Origin: a bacterium
Lineage (GTDB): Bacteria; Cyanobacteriota; Vampirovibrionia; Obscuribacterales; Obscuribacteraceae
Direction of reading: 5' to 3'
Length of the DNA stretch: 64,000 nucleotides
Assembly (NCBI GenBank): GCA_016124935.1
Contig: WGMS01000022.1
Location: 134,216-198,215 of the forward strand
Shown here: in pieces, positions 10,081 to 19,464 of the stretch
How positions within the stretch are numbered: the first letter of the stretch is position 1
Layout: the number at the start of each line of letters is the position of its first letter
Notes under the pieces: model-generated
What the model was told of the DNA's origin: nothing
The model's database searches: none
The model's input: only the letters and a program-made list of their open reading frames with translations
Made by a program: the position numbers and the translations under genes

Positions 10081-13000
10081 TCAATCAAGGAATTCGCGAT
10101 AGGTAGATTTGTTCTTGTTTGCCATAAGGTAGATAGCAGGCAGGATAATCAGTGACATGACTGTGGCCGTCAGTAGACCGCCGAAGACGACGGTGGCAAG
10201 CGGTCTTTGAATTTCGGCTCCGGTTCCATCCGAGAAAAGCTTGGGCAAAAGCCCCATCAATGCCGTCAGGGCAGTCATCAGAACCGGTCGAAAGCGCACC
10301 AGAGCACCCTTTTTAACTGCGTATGCCGGACTGAATCCTTCTCTTTCCAGTTGCAATATATAGGTGACAAGAATCACCCCGTTCTGAACTACGACTCCGA
10401 AAAGTGCTATGAATCCTATGATGGCAGGAACGCTCATGGGCTGTCCGGTGACAAAGAGCGCTACCAGCCCTCCGCTGATTGCCATCGGTACGGTAAGTAT
10501 TACCACCGTGGCGTTCTTGAGCGAATTTGTGGTGAAGTAGAGAAGTAGGAAGATGATGAAAAGAATGATTGGCACAACTATCGACAATCTCTTCATCGCT
10601 CTTTGCTGGTTCTCGAACTGGCCTCCCCAGACGATCTCGTAACCGCCGGGAAGATGAACGTCCTTCTCGACTTGCTCTTTAGCTGCCGCTACCCAGCTTC
10701 CCAGATCTCTGCCGCGAATATTTACCATCACGGCGGCACGTCGAACACCGTTATCTCTGTTAATCTCGAGGGCGCCTCGGGCAAGCTCGATTCGCGCGAC
10801 GCTCTTCAATTTCAAACTCACTCCGTCAGGGGCGTCCAGCACCAGATTGCCTATGTTTTCTACGGTCTTGCGATGTTCCGGATCCAGTCTGACAAGAATG
10901 CCGAATCTCCTGTTTCCTTCGAATACCTCGGATACCACTTTGCCCGCGAGAGCCGCCTGGATTATATCTTGCACATCGCCTATTACAAGACCATGTCTTG
11001 CCAGCTCCTTGCGATTGAGGTGGATCCTGAGCTGGGGAGATCCCAGTATCGGCTCTCGGCTGACATCGGCCGTGCCTCTAACTTGCTTTACCGAATTGCT
11101 CACGCTGTTGGCCAGTTCGTCCAGTATTTTGAGATCCTCGCCGAAAATTTTGATGCCTACATCGGCCTTTACTCCTGTTATGAGGTCATCGATCATATCG
11201 GCTATCGGTTGCGAAAAACCGTACATCAAGCCAGGCACCGAGCCTACTTTCTCGGCCATTCGCGCCACCAGCTCTTCTTTGTTTTTGATCTGCCATTGTG
11301 ATTTCGGCTTCAGACCTATGAACATATCGGCAGCATCCACTCCTTCGTTGTCCGAACCCATTCCGGATCGGCCTACTCTCGTGACCGCAATAGATGTTTC
11401 CGGAAATTCGCGGAGCATGTTCTCGACCTTACCTGCAATCTCGCTGGTTCTCGTATGGGAGATGCTCGGGGGCATGCGCAGCCTCAACCAGATCGAGCCT
11501 TCATCCAGGCTGGGAATGAATTCGGAGCCGATGAAGGGAACAACGAGCATAGTACTGGTCACAAAAATAACGGCTGTAATCGTGGCCTTTTTGGGAGTCT
11601 CGAGAATCCGCCTCAAAAGTCTTAGATATTGAAGCCTGATGTAATCGAGGACCGGATTTTTCTTCTCTTCGGTGTTGCCTCTCAAAAACCAGTAGCAGAG
11701 AACCGGAATAATCGTCAACGACACCAGAAGGGCCCCCATTAATGCATAAATAAAAGTCAAAGCAAGAGGCTGAAACATTTTACCTTCCACGCTTTCGAGG
11801 GCGAAGAGCGGCACATAGACAGACATGATTATTAGAATGGCAAAAGTAATTGGTCTTCCTACTTCAGTGGCAGCGTATTCAATAATCGTCAGGCGCTCGG
11901 CGCTAGAGATTTCCCCGTTTTTAGCTTTTGCCTTCGCCAGATTCAGTTTTCGAAAGATGTTCTCTGCCATGACGACGCCGGCGTCTACCACCACGCCGAA
12001 CTCTACTGCACCCAGGGTCATGAGATTGGCGGAGAGCCCGGTAAGCTTCATCAAGATAAAGCTGAACAAAAGAGATAGAGGAATGATCGTGCATACTATC
12101 AGGGCGACAGGGATATTCATGAGTACTGCGGCAAGAATGATTACTACCAGACCGCCGCTGAATATAAGTATCTCCTTGACGGTGTCGGTGGTTTTATCGA
12201 CCAGTTCTTTCTGGTTGTAAAAGGGTTTTATCTTGACGCCCCTGGGCAGCACTTTCCTGATTGACTCCAGTTTCGCTTCCAGCTTTTCGACTACTTCTTT
12301 AGTATTGGCGCCCTTTCGGGTCATGACGATGCCGACAACCGCCTCTCCCTTTCCGTCTTTAGAGGCCGATCCCCGGCGGAAGGCTCTACCGGTGGTGACT
12401 TTGCCTATATGTTTGATCATCACCGGTGTTCCCTGTATCTCTTTGAGCACAATGTTCTCTATGTCCACAAGACTTGATACTCGACCGAGGCTGCGAATAA
12501 CAATCTCTTCGTCGCCGGCTTCGATGAAGCTGCCACCGCTATTGATATTGCTATTGCCTGCCGCTTTGATAACATCGGTTACCGAAAGACCGTAGCTTCT
12601 CAAGGCGAATTGATTGAGGTGGATCTGATACTGCTTGACGAAACCTCCATAGGTCACCACATTACCCACGCCTGGTGTCGAGAGGAGTTGCTTGGCTATC
12701 GTCCAATCTTGCAGGGTTCGCAAATCGGTCAGGCTGTAGCCTTCTCCCTCCACCAGATACATGAAGACCTGGCTGAAGCTTGATATTACTGGGCCTAATT
12801 GCGGCGGGGGCACTTCCGGTGGAAAGCTCAGAGTGTTTAATCTTTGCTGGACAAGCTGCCTGGCTAGATAAACATCGCACTGGTCCTCGAATATAGCTGT
12901 GATTACCGCCAGGCTATCTTCCGAGGAGGACCTGATTTGCTCTATAAACGGCAAGCCATTTAGAGCATATTCAATCGGCACCGTGACCAGAGATTCGATC

Positions 13001-13179
13001 TCTTCGGTGGCCATATTCTCCGGCTCCACAATAATCTGCACCTGGGTATTGCTGACATCTGGAAAAGAGTCGGTGGGTATGGTCGATACACTGAAGATGC
13101 CCATACCTATAAGCATTACAATCAATAGGACAGCTATCTCCTGCCGATTCAAGGGAATAGTTGTCAAAACTTTTAACAT
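10081..13179 (-). CDS. Heavy-metal RND efflux pump (CusA/CzcA family)
   Basis: 1032 residues, the family length. Twelve TM helices with two large periplasmic loops are expected; the opening has IAVLLIVMLIGMGIFSV, then IPTDSFPDVSNTQVQI, the HME-RND signature. The TM4 proton-relay region reads LGAVEFGVVVDAGVVMAEN: the central Asp and the Glu of the AEN triplet are kept, but the first Asp of the CzcA DFG is Glu here. These pumps form a tripartite complex with a periplasmic adaptor and outer-membrane channel and expel Cu, Ag, Zn, Co or Cd; metal choice is not readable. No adaptor or channel gene is adjacent, though the complement may lie outside the window. Its ATG overlaps the end of the upstream ORF by 7 bases. 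Confidence 0.93.
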   Translation of the reverse strand: MLKVLTTIPLNRQEIAVLLIVMLIGMGIFSVSTIPTDSFPDVSNTQVQIIVEPENMATEEIESLVTVPIEYALNGLPFIEQIRSSSEDSLAVITAIFEDQCDVYLARQLVQQRLNTLSFPPEVPPPQLGPVISSFSQVFMYLVEGEGYSLTDLRTLQDWTIAKQLLSTPGVGNVVTYGGFVKQYQIHLNQFALRSYGLSVTDVIKAAGNSNINSGGSFIEAGDEEIVIRSLGRVSSLVDIENIVLKEIQGTPVMIKHIGKVTTGRAFRRGSASKDGKGEAVVGIVMTRKGANTKEVVEKLEAKLESIRKVLPRGVKIKPFYNQKELVDKTTDTVKEILIFSGGLVVIILAAVLMNIPVALIVCTIIPLSLLFSFILMKLTGLSANLMTLGAVEFGVVVDAGVVMAENIFRKLNLAKAKAKNGEISSAERLTIIEYAATEVGRPITFAILIIMSVYVPLFALESVEGKMFQPLALTFIYALMGALLVSLTIIPVLCYWFLRGNTEEKKNPVLDYIRLQYLRLLRRILETPKKATITAVIFVTSTMLVVPFIGSEFIPSLDEGSIWLRLRMPPSISHTRTSEIAGKVENMLREFPETSIAVTRVGRSGMGSDNEGVDAADMFIGLKPKSQWQIKNKEELVARMAEKVGSVPGLMYGFSQPIADMIDDLITGVKADVGIKIFGEDLKILDELANSVSNSVKQVRGTADVSREPILGSPQLRIHLNRKELARHGLVIGDVQDIIQAALAGKVVSEVFEGNRRFGILVRLDPEHRKTVENIGNLVLDAPDGVSLKLKSVARIELARGALEINRDNGVRRAAVMVNIRGRDLGSWVAAAKEQVEKDVHLPGGYEIVWGGQFENQQRAMKRLSIVVPIILFIIFLLLYFTTNSLKNATVVILTVPMAISGGLVALFVTGQPMSVPAIIGFIALFGVVVQNGVILVTYILQLEREGFSPAYAVKKGALVRFRPVLMTALTALMGLLPKLFSDGTGAEIQRPLATVVFGGLLTATVMSLIILPAIYLMANKNKSTYREFLD

Positions 13180-13856
13180 GGCTTGATCTCTTTCTTCCAG
13201 AAACTATGCGTAAAAAAAGGTCGACCGGCGAATTCTGCGGTCGACCTCTCGAGAAGATCAAATATTCTATGACCAAAAGCATGGCTGTCGGGAGCGGCAC
13301 TATCGTCTCCGGATGAGCAGAGCTTCAGGGGCCGAATTATTCGGTCGCCACCAAGACTGGTTTTTCCTTCTGAATTCTTGACGCTCTCAACGGCTCCAGG
13401 CTTTGAATGAATTAGGATTGAAGGCAAAGGGGCATATTCATATCTGCAGGTGGTTTGCCGCCTGATATCGCGGTCAATGTAGATGGATGACTGGCGTGAA
13501 TCCTTCCATGAAGAGATAGAGGCGGGTCTAATCGGACTGAGACACTCTGCTCCAGTCGGTTCTGCCAGGGGGATGCTCGATATCGAAAGCAATATCAAAC
13601 CCAGCCTCACCCTGGTCATGCCTAGCTTTGCGTCTTGCAACAAAGGCTTTGGGATCAATAAAATCGCGGTGATGATGATAAGAGGAACGATAAGACTATC
13701 GTCCCAGAATCCACCGGGCAGAAAGTCGGATTTCAGATCGAATGGGCAAATCAGGTATACAAAGGCAAGCCAGAGAAGGCGCTTGACAAGGTCTGGTAAC
13801 CTTGGATCCTTCAAGACCAGAACTGAAAATTTTATTGCGTTGGTTGGCTGATTCAA
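13173..13856 (-). CDS. DUF1232-like N-terminus with unrelated C-terminal extension
   Basis: An open frame of 227 codons from a TTG at 13856; the true start is uncertain. Residues about 22-75 match the DUF1232 (YkvA) membrane motif: a helix followed by YLICPFDLKSDFLPG, then WDDSLIVPLIIITAILLIP. From residue 80 a second possible start gives TRVRLGLILLSISSIPLAEP, which looks like a signal peptide, followed by about 120 residues I do not recognise, with scattered His and Cys. The stop overlaps the RND pump start as ATGTTAA, which suggests translational coupling and favours a real coding end. It may be one fused protein or two overlapping genes. Confidence 0.45.
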   Translation of the reverse strand: MNQPTNAIKFSVLVLKDPRLPDLVKRLLWLAFVYLICPFDLKSDFLPGGFWDDSLIVPLIIITAILLIPKPLLQDAKLGMTRVRLGLILLSISSIPLAEPTGAECLSPIRPASISSWKDSRQSSIYIDRDIRRQTTCRYEYAPLPSILIHSKPGAVESVKNSEGKTSLGGDRIIRPLKLCSSGDDSAAPDSHAFGHRIFDLLERSTAEFAGRPFFTHSFWKKEIKPC

Positions 13857-14016
13857 CTCGACCTGATGCTGAAGATGATGGATACCGTTGCGCTTCGCGC
13901 TTGCAATAAGTCGCCTGAACTATCCAGGACCTATTTAGATAAAGGGCTCTATTCTGTGCATTCTACAACGGTTCGCCCGGATTATGTCAATAAGAACATT
14001 GCGATAAGCTCGAGAA

Positions 14017-14601
14017 TCAGTTTTGGACTAGAGCCTCATCTTTCCATGTGAAGGTTTTCGCGCTTGATTCTCTCGATTCTATAGTCAACTTGGGATTGTC
14101 AGCCCCGCTACCTTCGAGGAGGACTTTTGTGCCCTGGAGGCTGTTCAGTCTCTTCATCTCAGGTCCGGCGAAGCCGAATAACTCTACTTCTATGGTGTCT
14201 TTCATGGTGCTTCTGGTCACCATCACCACCGGTTTGTTGCGGTAGCGCCATTGTTTGATCTCGCCTATGCGGGGATCTTTCAGAAGTCGCCATTTGCCGC
14301 TCCAGATCAGATTGGGAAGAGCGTCCTTATTCTTTAGAATCTCGAAGGCAACCAGACGCGATTCGGTTTTACTGCCGTCTTTTCTGACGAATACCACAAA
14401 TTTGTATCGGGCTATTCCCGCACTCGGAGACTCGATATCGGTCTCGACTATGTCATCCACTTTCGAGCCTGCCTCGTCTTGCAAATACTTGGGCAGAGCT
14501 TTCAAATCGCTCTCTTTTGCCAGGGTGACATTGGTACTGCTAGCGGTGACCAATGCCACTATCAATAGGTAAAACAGAATGACGTTTTTGAATCTGTGCA
14601 C
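14017..14601 (-). CDS. Secreted protein of unknown function
   Basis: About 194 residues from a GTG at 14601, chosen because GAGG stands 8 bases upstream; an earlier in-frame GTG exists at 14658. The N-terminus is a classic signal peptide: basic HRFK, then hydrophobic VILFYLLIVALVTASS and a small-residue region near TLA. The mature part is mixed alpha/beta with YKFVVFVRKDGSK and LIWSGKWRLLKDPRIGEIKQWRYR. The family is not recognised. It lies upstream of the DUF1232 ORF on the same strand and is divergent from the next gene. Periplasmic location is inferred from the signal peptide. Confidence 0.7.
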   Translation of the reverse strand: MHRFKNVILFYLLIVALVTASSTNVTLAKESDLKALPKYLQDEAGSKVDDIVETDIESPSAGIARYKFVVFVRKDGSKTESRLVAFEILKNKDALPNLIWSGKWRLLKDPRIGEIKQWRYRNKPVVMVTRSTMKDTIEVELFGFAGPEMKRLNSLQGTKVLLEGSGADNPKLTIESRESSAKTFTWKDEALVQN

Positions 14602-14781
14602 TTCTATGACCTCTTTCAGCAGGGTCGCCTCTGGTTTTCGATGGAAGTACGATAGCACAATTGCATGGTGAGGACGGTCAATGTCCAGTTCAGGGGGTCA
14701 CGATGTTGTCATGCCGAAATGGTTTCATGATCGTAAGGTTGTTGGCCGCTGGGTGCAGATTTATCCAGGGGAGATTTTAAT

Positions 14782-15714
14782 ATGAGTACACTAGACGGAG
14801 AGATCGGTAAGGTCGGTGACGGTGCTTCGGCGTTAGGCAATCAGAGCCGGCTGAACATAACCAGGGTTGTCGATATGACTGACCGAAGTCGGCCGCTTCA
14901 GTTTGCTGGAGAACTGGAAGAGCCTCAGTTCTTGCCTGAGGTCAGAATATTTGGTGGCGAGCGGGAATCAGGAGACCAAGTTTCACCGCGCCAGATCGGA
15001 GAACTGCCCGGGGATAGAGATATCGGAAACCTCGAAGAAAAAGAATATAAGGCGGCCAATGCTCCCTGGCTGAAGCAATTCAAAGAGAATCAGCCCGATT
15101 ATGAAAAGTCTCTGGATAAGGCAGATAGATATCTCTCTGAGAAGAGAAAAGCTTATCTAGACAGGATGATGCCCGGTCAGCCGGATGGGCTCGAAGCCGA
15201 AGTTGATAAAGGATTGAAGGCGCTGAACGTCTCCAAAGCGAATTTGGCGAGCGCCATCGACGGCTTCCCTGGCGAGGATGAACGCTTAAGTGCTGCCATT
15301 ATTACCACGCAGTATATTGATCAGATAGCGAGCCAGTTTCCTGAAGCGGAGCGCGAGAAGGCTGATATTCTCGAGCAGATGAAGCAGAGCGGATTCGGAG
15401 TTCTGATCAAGCCTCTGCAAGACTATGAAAAAACCATCCTACAATACAGGCCTGCTTTTCAAGAGCGCGTGGACCTCGGGGCCCAATATCTAGGTGCGAT
15501 CAAGAATAAGTCCAGCCTGAACGATATCTATGCTCGCGGACTCGCTAAGGCTGGTCGAGTAGAGCCTGAGAACAGAAGTTTCCAGACAAGAAAAGATCAA
15601 CTGATGCTGGAGAATCAGCGCCTCAAGGAAGAAGGTTCGAAGGTGTTTGTTCTGCCTGAATTCGATCCCTTGCCCCGAATTAAAGAGGATGAGGAAGGAA
15701 TCTATCGTATTTAG
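14782..15714 (+). CDS. Hypothetical charged helical protein
   Basis: 310 residues, no signal peptide and no TM segment. The first 90 residues look disordered. Residues about 95-300 are rich in Lys, Glu, Asp and Leu and predicted helical, with FKENQPDYEKSLDKADRYL and a C-terminal MLENQRLKEEGSK. A GGGGAG ribosome-binding site precedes the ATG. Its stop codon lies within the stop region of the convergent TPR gene (they share four bases at 15711-15714). Function not recognised. Confidence 0.7.
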   Translation: MSTLDGEIGKVGDGASALGNQSRLNITRVVDMTDRSRPLQFAGELEEPQFLPEVRIFGGERESGDQVSPRQIGELPGDRDIGNLEEKEYKAANAPWLKQFKENQPDYEKSLDKADRYLSEKRKAYLDRMMPGQPDGLEAEVDKGLKALNVSKANLASAIDGFPGEDERLSAAIITTQYIDQIASQFPEAEREKADILEQMKQSGFGVLIKPLQDYEKTILQYRPAFQERVDLGAQYLGAIKNKSSLNDIYARGLAKAGRVEPENRSFQTRKDQLMLENQRLKEEGSKVFVLPEFDPLPRIKEDEEGIYRI

Positions 15715-17948
15715 AGTTGGTTTTTCGGCTTCGGCTCGATTTGTTGTGGTTTCTTAGAGGCTTGGGGTTTGACCACTTCCCGATTTAGATAGAGTCGCAT
15801 CTCTTTTCGAATATTCGGATCGGCAGCCAGAGCCATTTTCAAAAATAGCTCCGCCTCTTTCTCTTTCCCTGCTTTTTTGTTTATACCGTAGAGAAGATAG
15901 TAGGATTCTGCACTGGGTTTCTGGCTGCTCAGATAGAGTTTGATGAACTTGAGTGCTTCGCCCAGGCGTCCTGTTTCGAGCGCGGCATAGGACCTTAATA
16001 AAGCCATTCTCGGCTCGGAGCCGTGTACTTTGTAAGCCTGTTTCGACATATTGTATGCCAGATCCTGAAGCTGCTTAGTGCCGCAACCAAGCGCCGCCCG
16101 GGTCAGGGGCTCGGTCAGGTCGGGGTTGAACTTGTCGAGCAGATAGCTCTCTTGTAGCTTCATGAAAGCCCCATGTGGATTGTCTTTGGAGAGATAACAC
16201 ACTCCCTCGATATGGAGCAGTTTTGCTGTTTTCTGGATGCGCAGAGCTTTTTCGGCGTATTTGAATGCGGAATCGAACCGACCGGTTTTCATGGCGGCTT
16301 CGGCGTAACCTGAATAGAGTTTGAAGAGAATCTCCTGGGAGAGATTCTTCTTCTCTGCCAGCTTCACGCCTTCGTCGAAATATTTGTAGGCTTCTTCATA
16401 TCTTTTGTCGGCTACCAGATAGGTGCCGAGAATCAGATCGAGAATGACATTATCTTTGTCTTTTTTGTAGGCTTCGCTGGCTATCTTGAAGCCATCTTCC
16501 ATAGAGCCGCCGAATTCCAGGGCCCAGGCGTACATAGAGAGACTGCGTTTGCTCTCCGGATTCATAGATAGAGCCGATTGCCATAGCCGGATATCCTTGT
16601 GCCATTGCCAGTTGCGATAGTTAGAGAGACCGGTCAGAGCAAGAAGAATCACCACACAGGCGGCAAGTGCCGAGGTCGGCTTCATGACCGAAAAGCGAGC
16701 CAGATAATAGCCTGAGAGAATTGTCAGGGTCCCCATGGTGAAATAGATGCGCGTTATTGAGACATATTCCGGATGGGGCACGAAGCAGCTTGGAATCAGC
16801 GAGAGTACGAAAAGTATCAGGGCGAAGCATGGAATAATCGAGTTGCGCAGCCGATAGGCGAAGAAGCATGCCGTGAGCACCACAGCCAGTCCCGCCAGAG
16901 AAAGCGGATCGGCCATGGATGAGGCCAGGGCGAAGGGCGGATCGAGGGAGAGACCATAGGGAACGAGAAAGCACCTGAGGGTATAGGTGAAAAGCACCTT
17001 GAACTGGGTGGCTAAATATTGGTCCAGGGGAAGGGTGGTCAGACCGAATCCGGTGCCGACCAGGGGGGTGAAGTTGAGCAAGAGAACCAGGGGCACTGCC
17101 AGGGCGACCAATAACTGGGCGAAGAATTCGAAGGGTCTATCCATTACCCAGCTTTTGAAAGATGTTTTGCGGGGCTTGAGAAGCAGGGCGAGAGCGATGA
17201 ATGCACCGGGGATAGTGACTGCCTGGGTGCCGGACCAGATTCCGAAGAGCACGAAGAGATAACTGAAGAGATAGAGAAATAGCGCGTTTTTAATGTCCCG
17301 GGCAAGAAAGCCGGAGATGAAGAGATGCAAACTCAATAAATAGTTGAAGACCACAAGCAGGGCCGAGCGGGCGGATATATAGCTTATAGCGCCACAGGCC
17401 AGGGGATGGCAGGCGAAGATGGCGGCGGACGCAAAGGCGACCAGATCCGGCTCCAGGGAGAGCCTGGTTTTCAAATCGGCATGTTTGCCCAGTCTCCTGA
17501 CCAGGAAGTAGAGCAAAAGCGCATTGGCCAGATGAATGAGCATATTGATGGCATGGAAGACGCCCGGACTTCTGATGCCCATGGAGAGCACATCGATGGC
17601 GAGAGATACCTTTACCAGGGGCTCGTTCAGGGGACTGACCAGGGAGTTGAGCATCAGGTCAGACCAGAAAAGATTCCAGTCTCTTGTGTTGCGCAATTCG
17701 GTCAGGTTGTAGAGATCGAGATAGACGAATTCGCCCCAGATTGTGATGGCATGGGCGGCGAAAACAAGCAGGATGACTATCCCCACCGTGGTCAGAAGGA
17801 GCTTGCGATCGGCTCTGTCGACATTGAAAAAGCCGGCGTTCGCCATTGAAGAGTCGGAATATAATAAGCGGCCATCGTTAGAACGCTCAGTCTTTTTTGA
17901 GCGTTTTTTAGAAGAGCGTTTCGAGGTCCTAATCTTCTTCTCTGGCAT
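15711..17948 (-). CDS. Polytopic membrane protein with C-terminal TPR repeats (TMTC-like)
   Basis: 745 residues. A very basic start (KRSSKKRSKKTER) is followed by about ten or more hydrophobic segments up to residue 440, including FHAINMLIHLANALLLYFLV, an arrangement seen in TMTC/PMT-like membrane proteins of the GT-C type. From about residue 450 the chain is a series of tetratricopeptide repeats (SLSMYAWALEFGGSMEDGFK, KRYEEAYKYFDEGVKLAEKK, GRFDSAFKYAEKALRI). TPRs mediate protein contacts. TMTC relatives transfer O-mannose in eukaryotes, but bacterial members are mostly uncharacterised. The last residues are Lys/Gln/Pro rich. The frame is certain; an enzymatic role is only a possibility. Confidence 0.8.
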   Translation of the reverse strand: MPEKKIRTSKRSSKKRSKKTERSNDGRLLYSDSSMANAGFFNVDRADRKLLLTTVGIVILLVFAAHAITIWGEFVYLDLYNLTELRNTRDWNLFWSDLMLNSLVSPLNEPLVKVSLAIDVLSMGIRSPGVFHAINMLIHLANALLLYFLVRRLGKHADLKTRLSLEPDLVAFASAAIFACHPLACGAISYISARSALLVVFNYLLSLHLFISGFLARDIKNALFLYLFSYLFVLFGIWSGTQAVTIPGAFIALALLLKPRKTSFKSWVMDRPFEFFAQLLVALAVPLVLLLNFTPLVGTGFGLTTLPLDQYLATQFKVLFTYTLRCFLVPYGLSLDPPFALASSMADPLSLAGLAVVLTACFFAYRLRNSIIPCFALILFVLSLIPSCFVPHPEYVSITRIYFTMGTLTILSGYYLARFSVMKPTSALAACVVILLALTGLSNYRNWQWHKDIRLWQSALSMNPESKRSLSMYAWALEFGGSMEDGFKIASEAYKKDKDNVILDLILGTYLVADKRYEEAYKYFDEGVKLAEKKNLSQEILFKLYSGYAEAAMKTGRFDSAFKYAEKALRIQKTAKLLHIEGVCYLSKDNPHGAFMKLQESYLLDKFNPDLTEPLTRAALGCGTKQLQDLAYNMSKQAYKVHGSEPRMALLRSYAALETGRLGEALKFIKLYLSSQKPSAESYYLLYGINKKAGKEKEAELFLKMALAADPNIRKEMRLYLNREVVKPQASKKPQQIEPKPKNQL

Positions 17949-18112
17949 GCTTTATTAGATCTGATCCGGCTTAGATATCATTCCACGAATGCAAACAGGC
18001 TCTGTTGATTTCGACATAATAATTCAGTAACGCTCTCAGGAGGCGTGTTTCGAGGTTCTCCATAGTGATAAAATTTGCTCTCGTATACTGCTTATTATGA
18101 GTCTCTAGCATC

Positions 18113-18481
18113 ATGAAAGACGAGAACAAGTTAGCGGAGAAGGCTGAGCTGAGCCAGGCCCTCAAAGCCCTTTTTATACCGGTGGCTTTGTTTATCGCCA
18201 CGGTCACCTTTGCAGCAGGAATCTTTCTGATCTATAACGAAGAGGTCGCCGGTTGGGGCTTCCTGGCCACCACCGCGGTATTGGCTGTCTGGGGCTTCAT
18301 CGCTCTATTGCAGTACCAGAATTCTTATCGTGCCCGGGGCATTATGCCGGACCGGGAGGACATCATGGTCGAGTTCACCGATGAACTGCCCCTTTCGGCA
18401 GCCAAGAATGTAGAAAATGTAGAAGAGGCGGCTGTTCCGGCGGAGCCTGAGCAGGAGCCCCGCAAGCAGACTGTTCTGTAG
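18113..18481 (+). CDS. Small two-helix membrane protein
   Basis: 122 residues with two TM segments, about 22-41 (FIPVALFIATVTFAAGIFLI) and 48-66 (GWGFLATTAVLAVWGFIALL), then a short basic stretch YRARGIMPDRED and an acidic Glu/Ala/Pro tail. No family recognised. It is divergent from the TPR protein gene and ends just before a strong bidirectional terminator shared with rpsI. A cytoplasmic tail is inferred from the positive residues after the second helix. Confidence 0.7.
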   Translation: MKDENKLAEKAELSQALKALFIPVALFIATVTFAAGIFLIYNEEVAGWGFLATTAVLAVWGFIALLQYQNSYRARGIMPDREDIMVEFTDELPLSAAKNVENVEEAAVPAEPEQEPRKQTVL

Positions 18482-18506
18482 TCCGAAATTTTGTTCATTA
18501 CAGAAG

Positions 18507-18541
18507 AAAACAGCGTTCCGGAAAGAAGGAACGCTGTTTTT
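18507..18541. terminator. Bidirectional intrinsic terminator
   Basis: A perfect 13-base-pair inverted repeat (AAAACAGCGTTCC at 18507-18519 and its complement at 18528-18540) encloses an 8-base loop. The arms end in T runs on both strands. It lies between the convergent small membrane protein gene and rpsI, so it can stop both transcripts. It marks the end of the ribosomal cluster. Confidence 0.9.
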
Positions 18542-18579
18542 GCAATGCTGCAGTAGTGCTTGTAGGCAGTTCGCGGCGA

Positions 18580-18978
18580 TTATCGCTTGGAGAACTGGAA
18601 GCGTTTTCTGGCTTTCTTTCGGCCGTATTTCTTACGCTCTTTGACTCTTGGATCTCTGGTCAGAAGACCGTCGACTCTAAGCAGCGGTCTGTTTTGAGGA
18701 GCAGCTTCCGCCAGGGCGCGGGCGATACCGTGCCGGACAGCACCCATCTGACCGACGATGCCGCCGCCATTGACGATGATATGCACATCGAATCTTCCCA
18801 GCGCTTCGGCAGCATGGAAAGGCTGCATGATCATTTTGTCGAGACCAAACCTGCCGCCGCAATAATCTTCAACGGTACGACCATTGATGGTGACATTGCC
18901 GGTACCGGGGACGAGCCTGACTCTGGCAGTGGAAGTCTTTCTTCGACCGGTTCCGTAATATTGAATTACACTTGTCAT
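18580..18978 (-). CDS. rpsI: 30S ribosomal protein S9
   Basis: 132 residues, normal length. It has the family opening [16 protein letters not shown], the central [19 protein letters not shown] and the basic C-terminal tail [14 protein letters not shown], whose last Lys-Arg contacts the P-site tRNA in S9. It follows rplM by 25 bases as the last gene of the cluster and is followed by the strong terminator at 18507-18541. The rplM-rpsI pairing is universal in bacteria. Confidence 0.98.
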   Translation of the reverse strand: MTSVIQYYGTGRRKTSTARVRLVPGTGNVTINGRTVEDYCGGRFGLDKMIMQPFHAAEALGRFDVHIIVNGGGIVGQMGAVRHGIARALAEAAPQNRPLLRVDGLLTRDPRVKERKKYGRKKARKRFQFSKR

Positions 18979-19003
18979 TTATCGAAATTCCTTTATCGCT
19001 CGA

Positions 19004-19438
19004 TTAGTGGGCTAGCTGGAACTGTTTCGGGTTTTGAGCCTTATGAGGATGCTCGCTGCCAGAGTAGACTTTCAGCTTGGTGAACTGCTTGCGACCCAGT
19101 GAGGTATGGGGAAGCATACCCTTGATGGCTCTCTCGATGATAGCCTCGGGCTTGCGCTCTCTGAGAGCCGACAATTTTTCGGATTTGAAACCACCGGGAT
19201 GACCGGAGTGACGATAGTAGACCTTGTCCGACTCTTTGGAGCCACTGACCTTTATCTTCTCTGCGTTGATAATCACGACGAAATCACCGCAGTCGACATG
19301 GGGGGTGAATTCGGGTTTGTGTTTGCCACGCAGAAGGTTGGTGACTTCTACTGCCAGGCGCCCAAGGGTTTTGCCCTCGGCATCTACTTCGAGCCATTCT
19401 CTGGTTACTTCGTTTGGTTTGGCGCTGTAGGTTTTCAC
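19004..19438 (-). CDS. rplM: 50S ribosomal protein L13
   Basis: 144 residues, normal length, starting with GTG. Recognised by [34 protein letters not shown], the [10 protein letters not shown] loop and [14 protein letters not shown]13 is an early-assembling 23S rRNA binder. It lies 26 bases downstream of truA, an order (truA-rplM-rpsI) common in Cyanobacteria. Confidence 0.98.
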   Translation of the reverse strand: MKTYSAKPNEVTREWLEVDAEGKTLGRLAVEVTNLLRGKHKPEFTPHVDCGDFVVIINAEKIKVSGSKESDKVYYRHSGHPGGFKSEKLSALRERKPEAIIERAIKGMLPHTSLGRKQFTKLKVYSGSEHPHKAQNPKQFQLAH

Positions 19439-19464
19439 GGAATTGCTCCTGCCGTTTATCTAGA

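Noticed and set aside
17882..17909. Terminator-like hairpin (AACGCTCA stem, T run) on the plus strand
   Set aside because: It lies within the start of the minus-strand TPR gene, and no plus-strand gene precedes it; the Lys/Arg/Ser codons explain the sequence.
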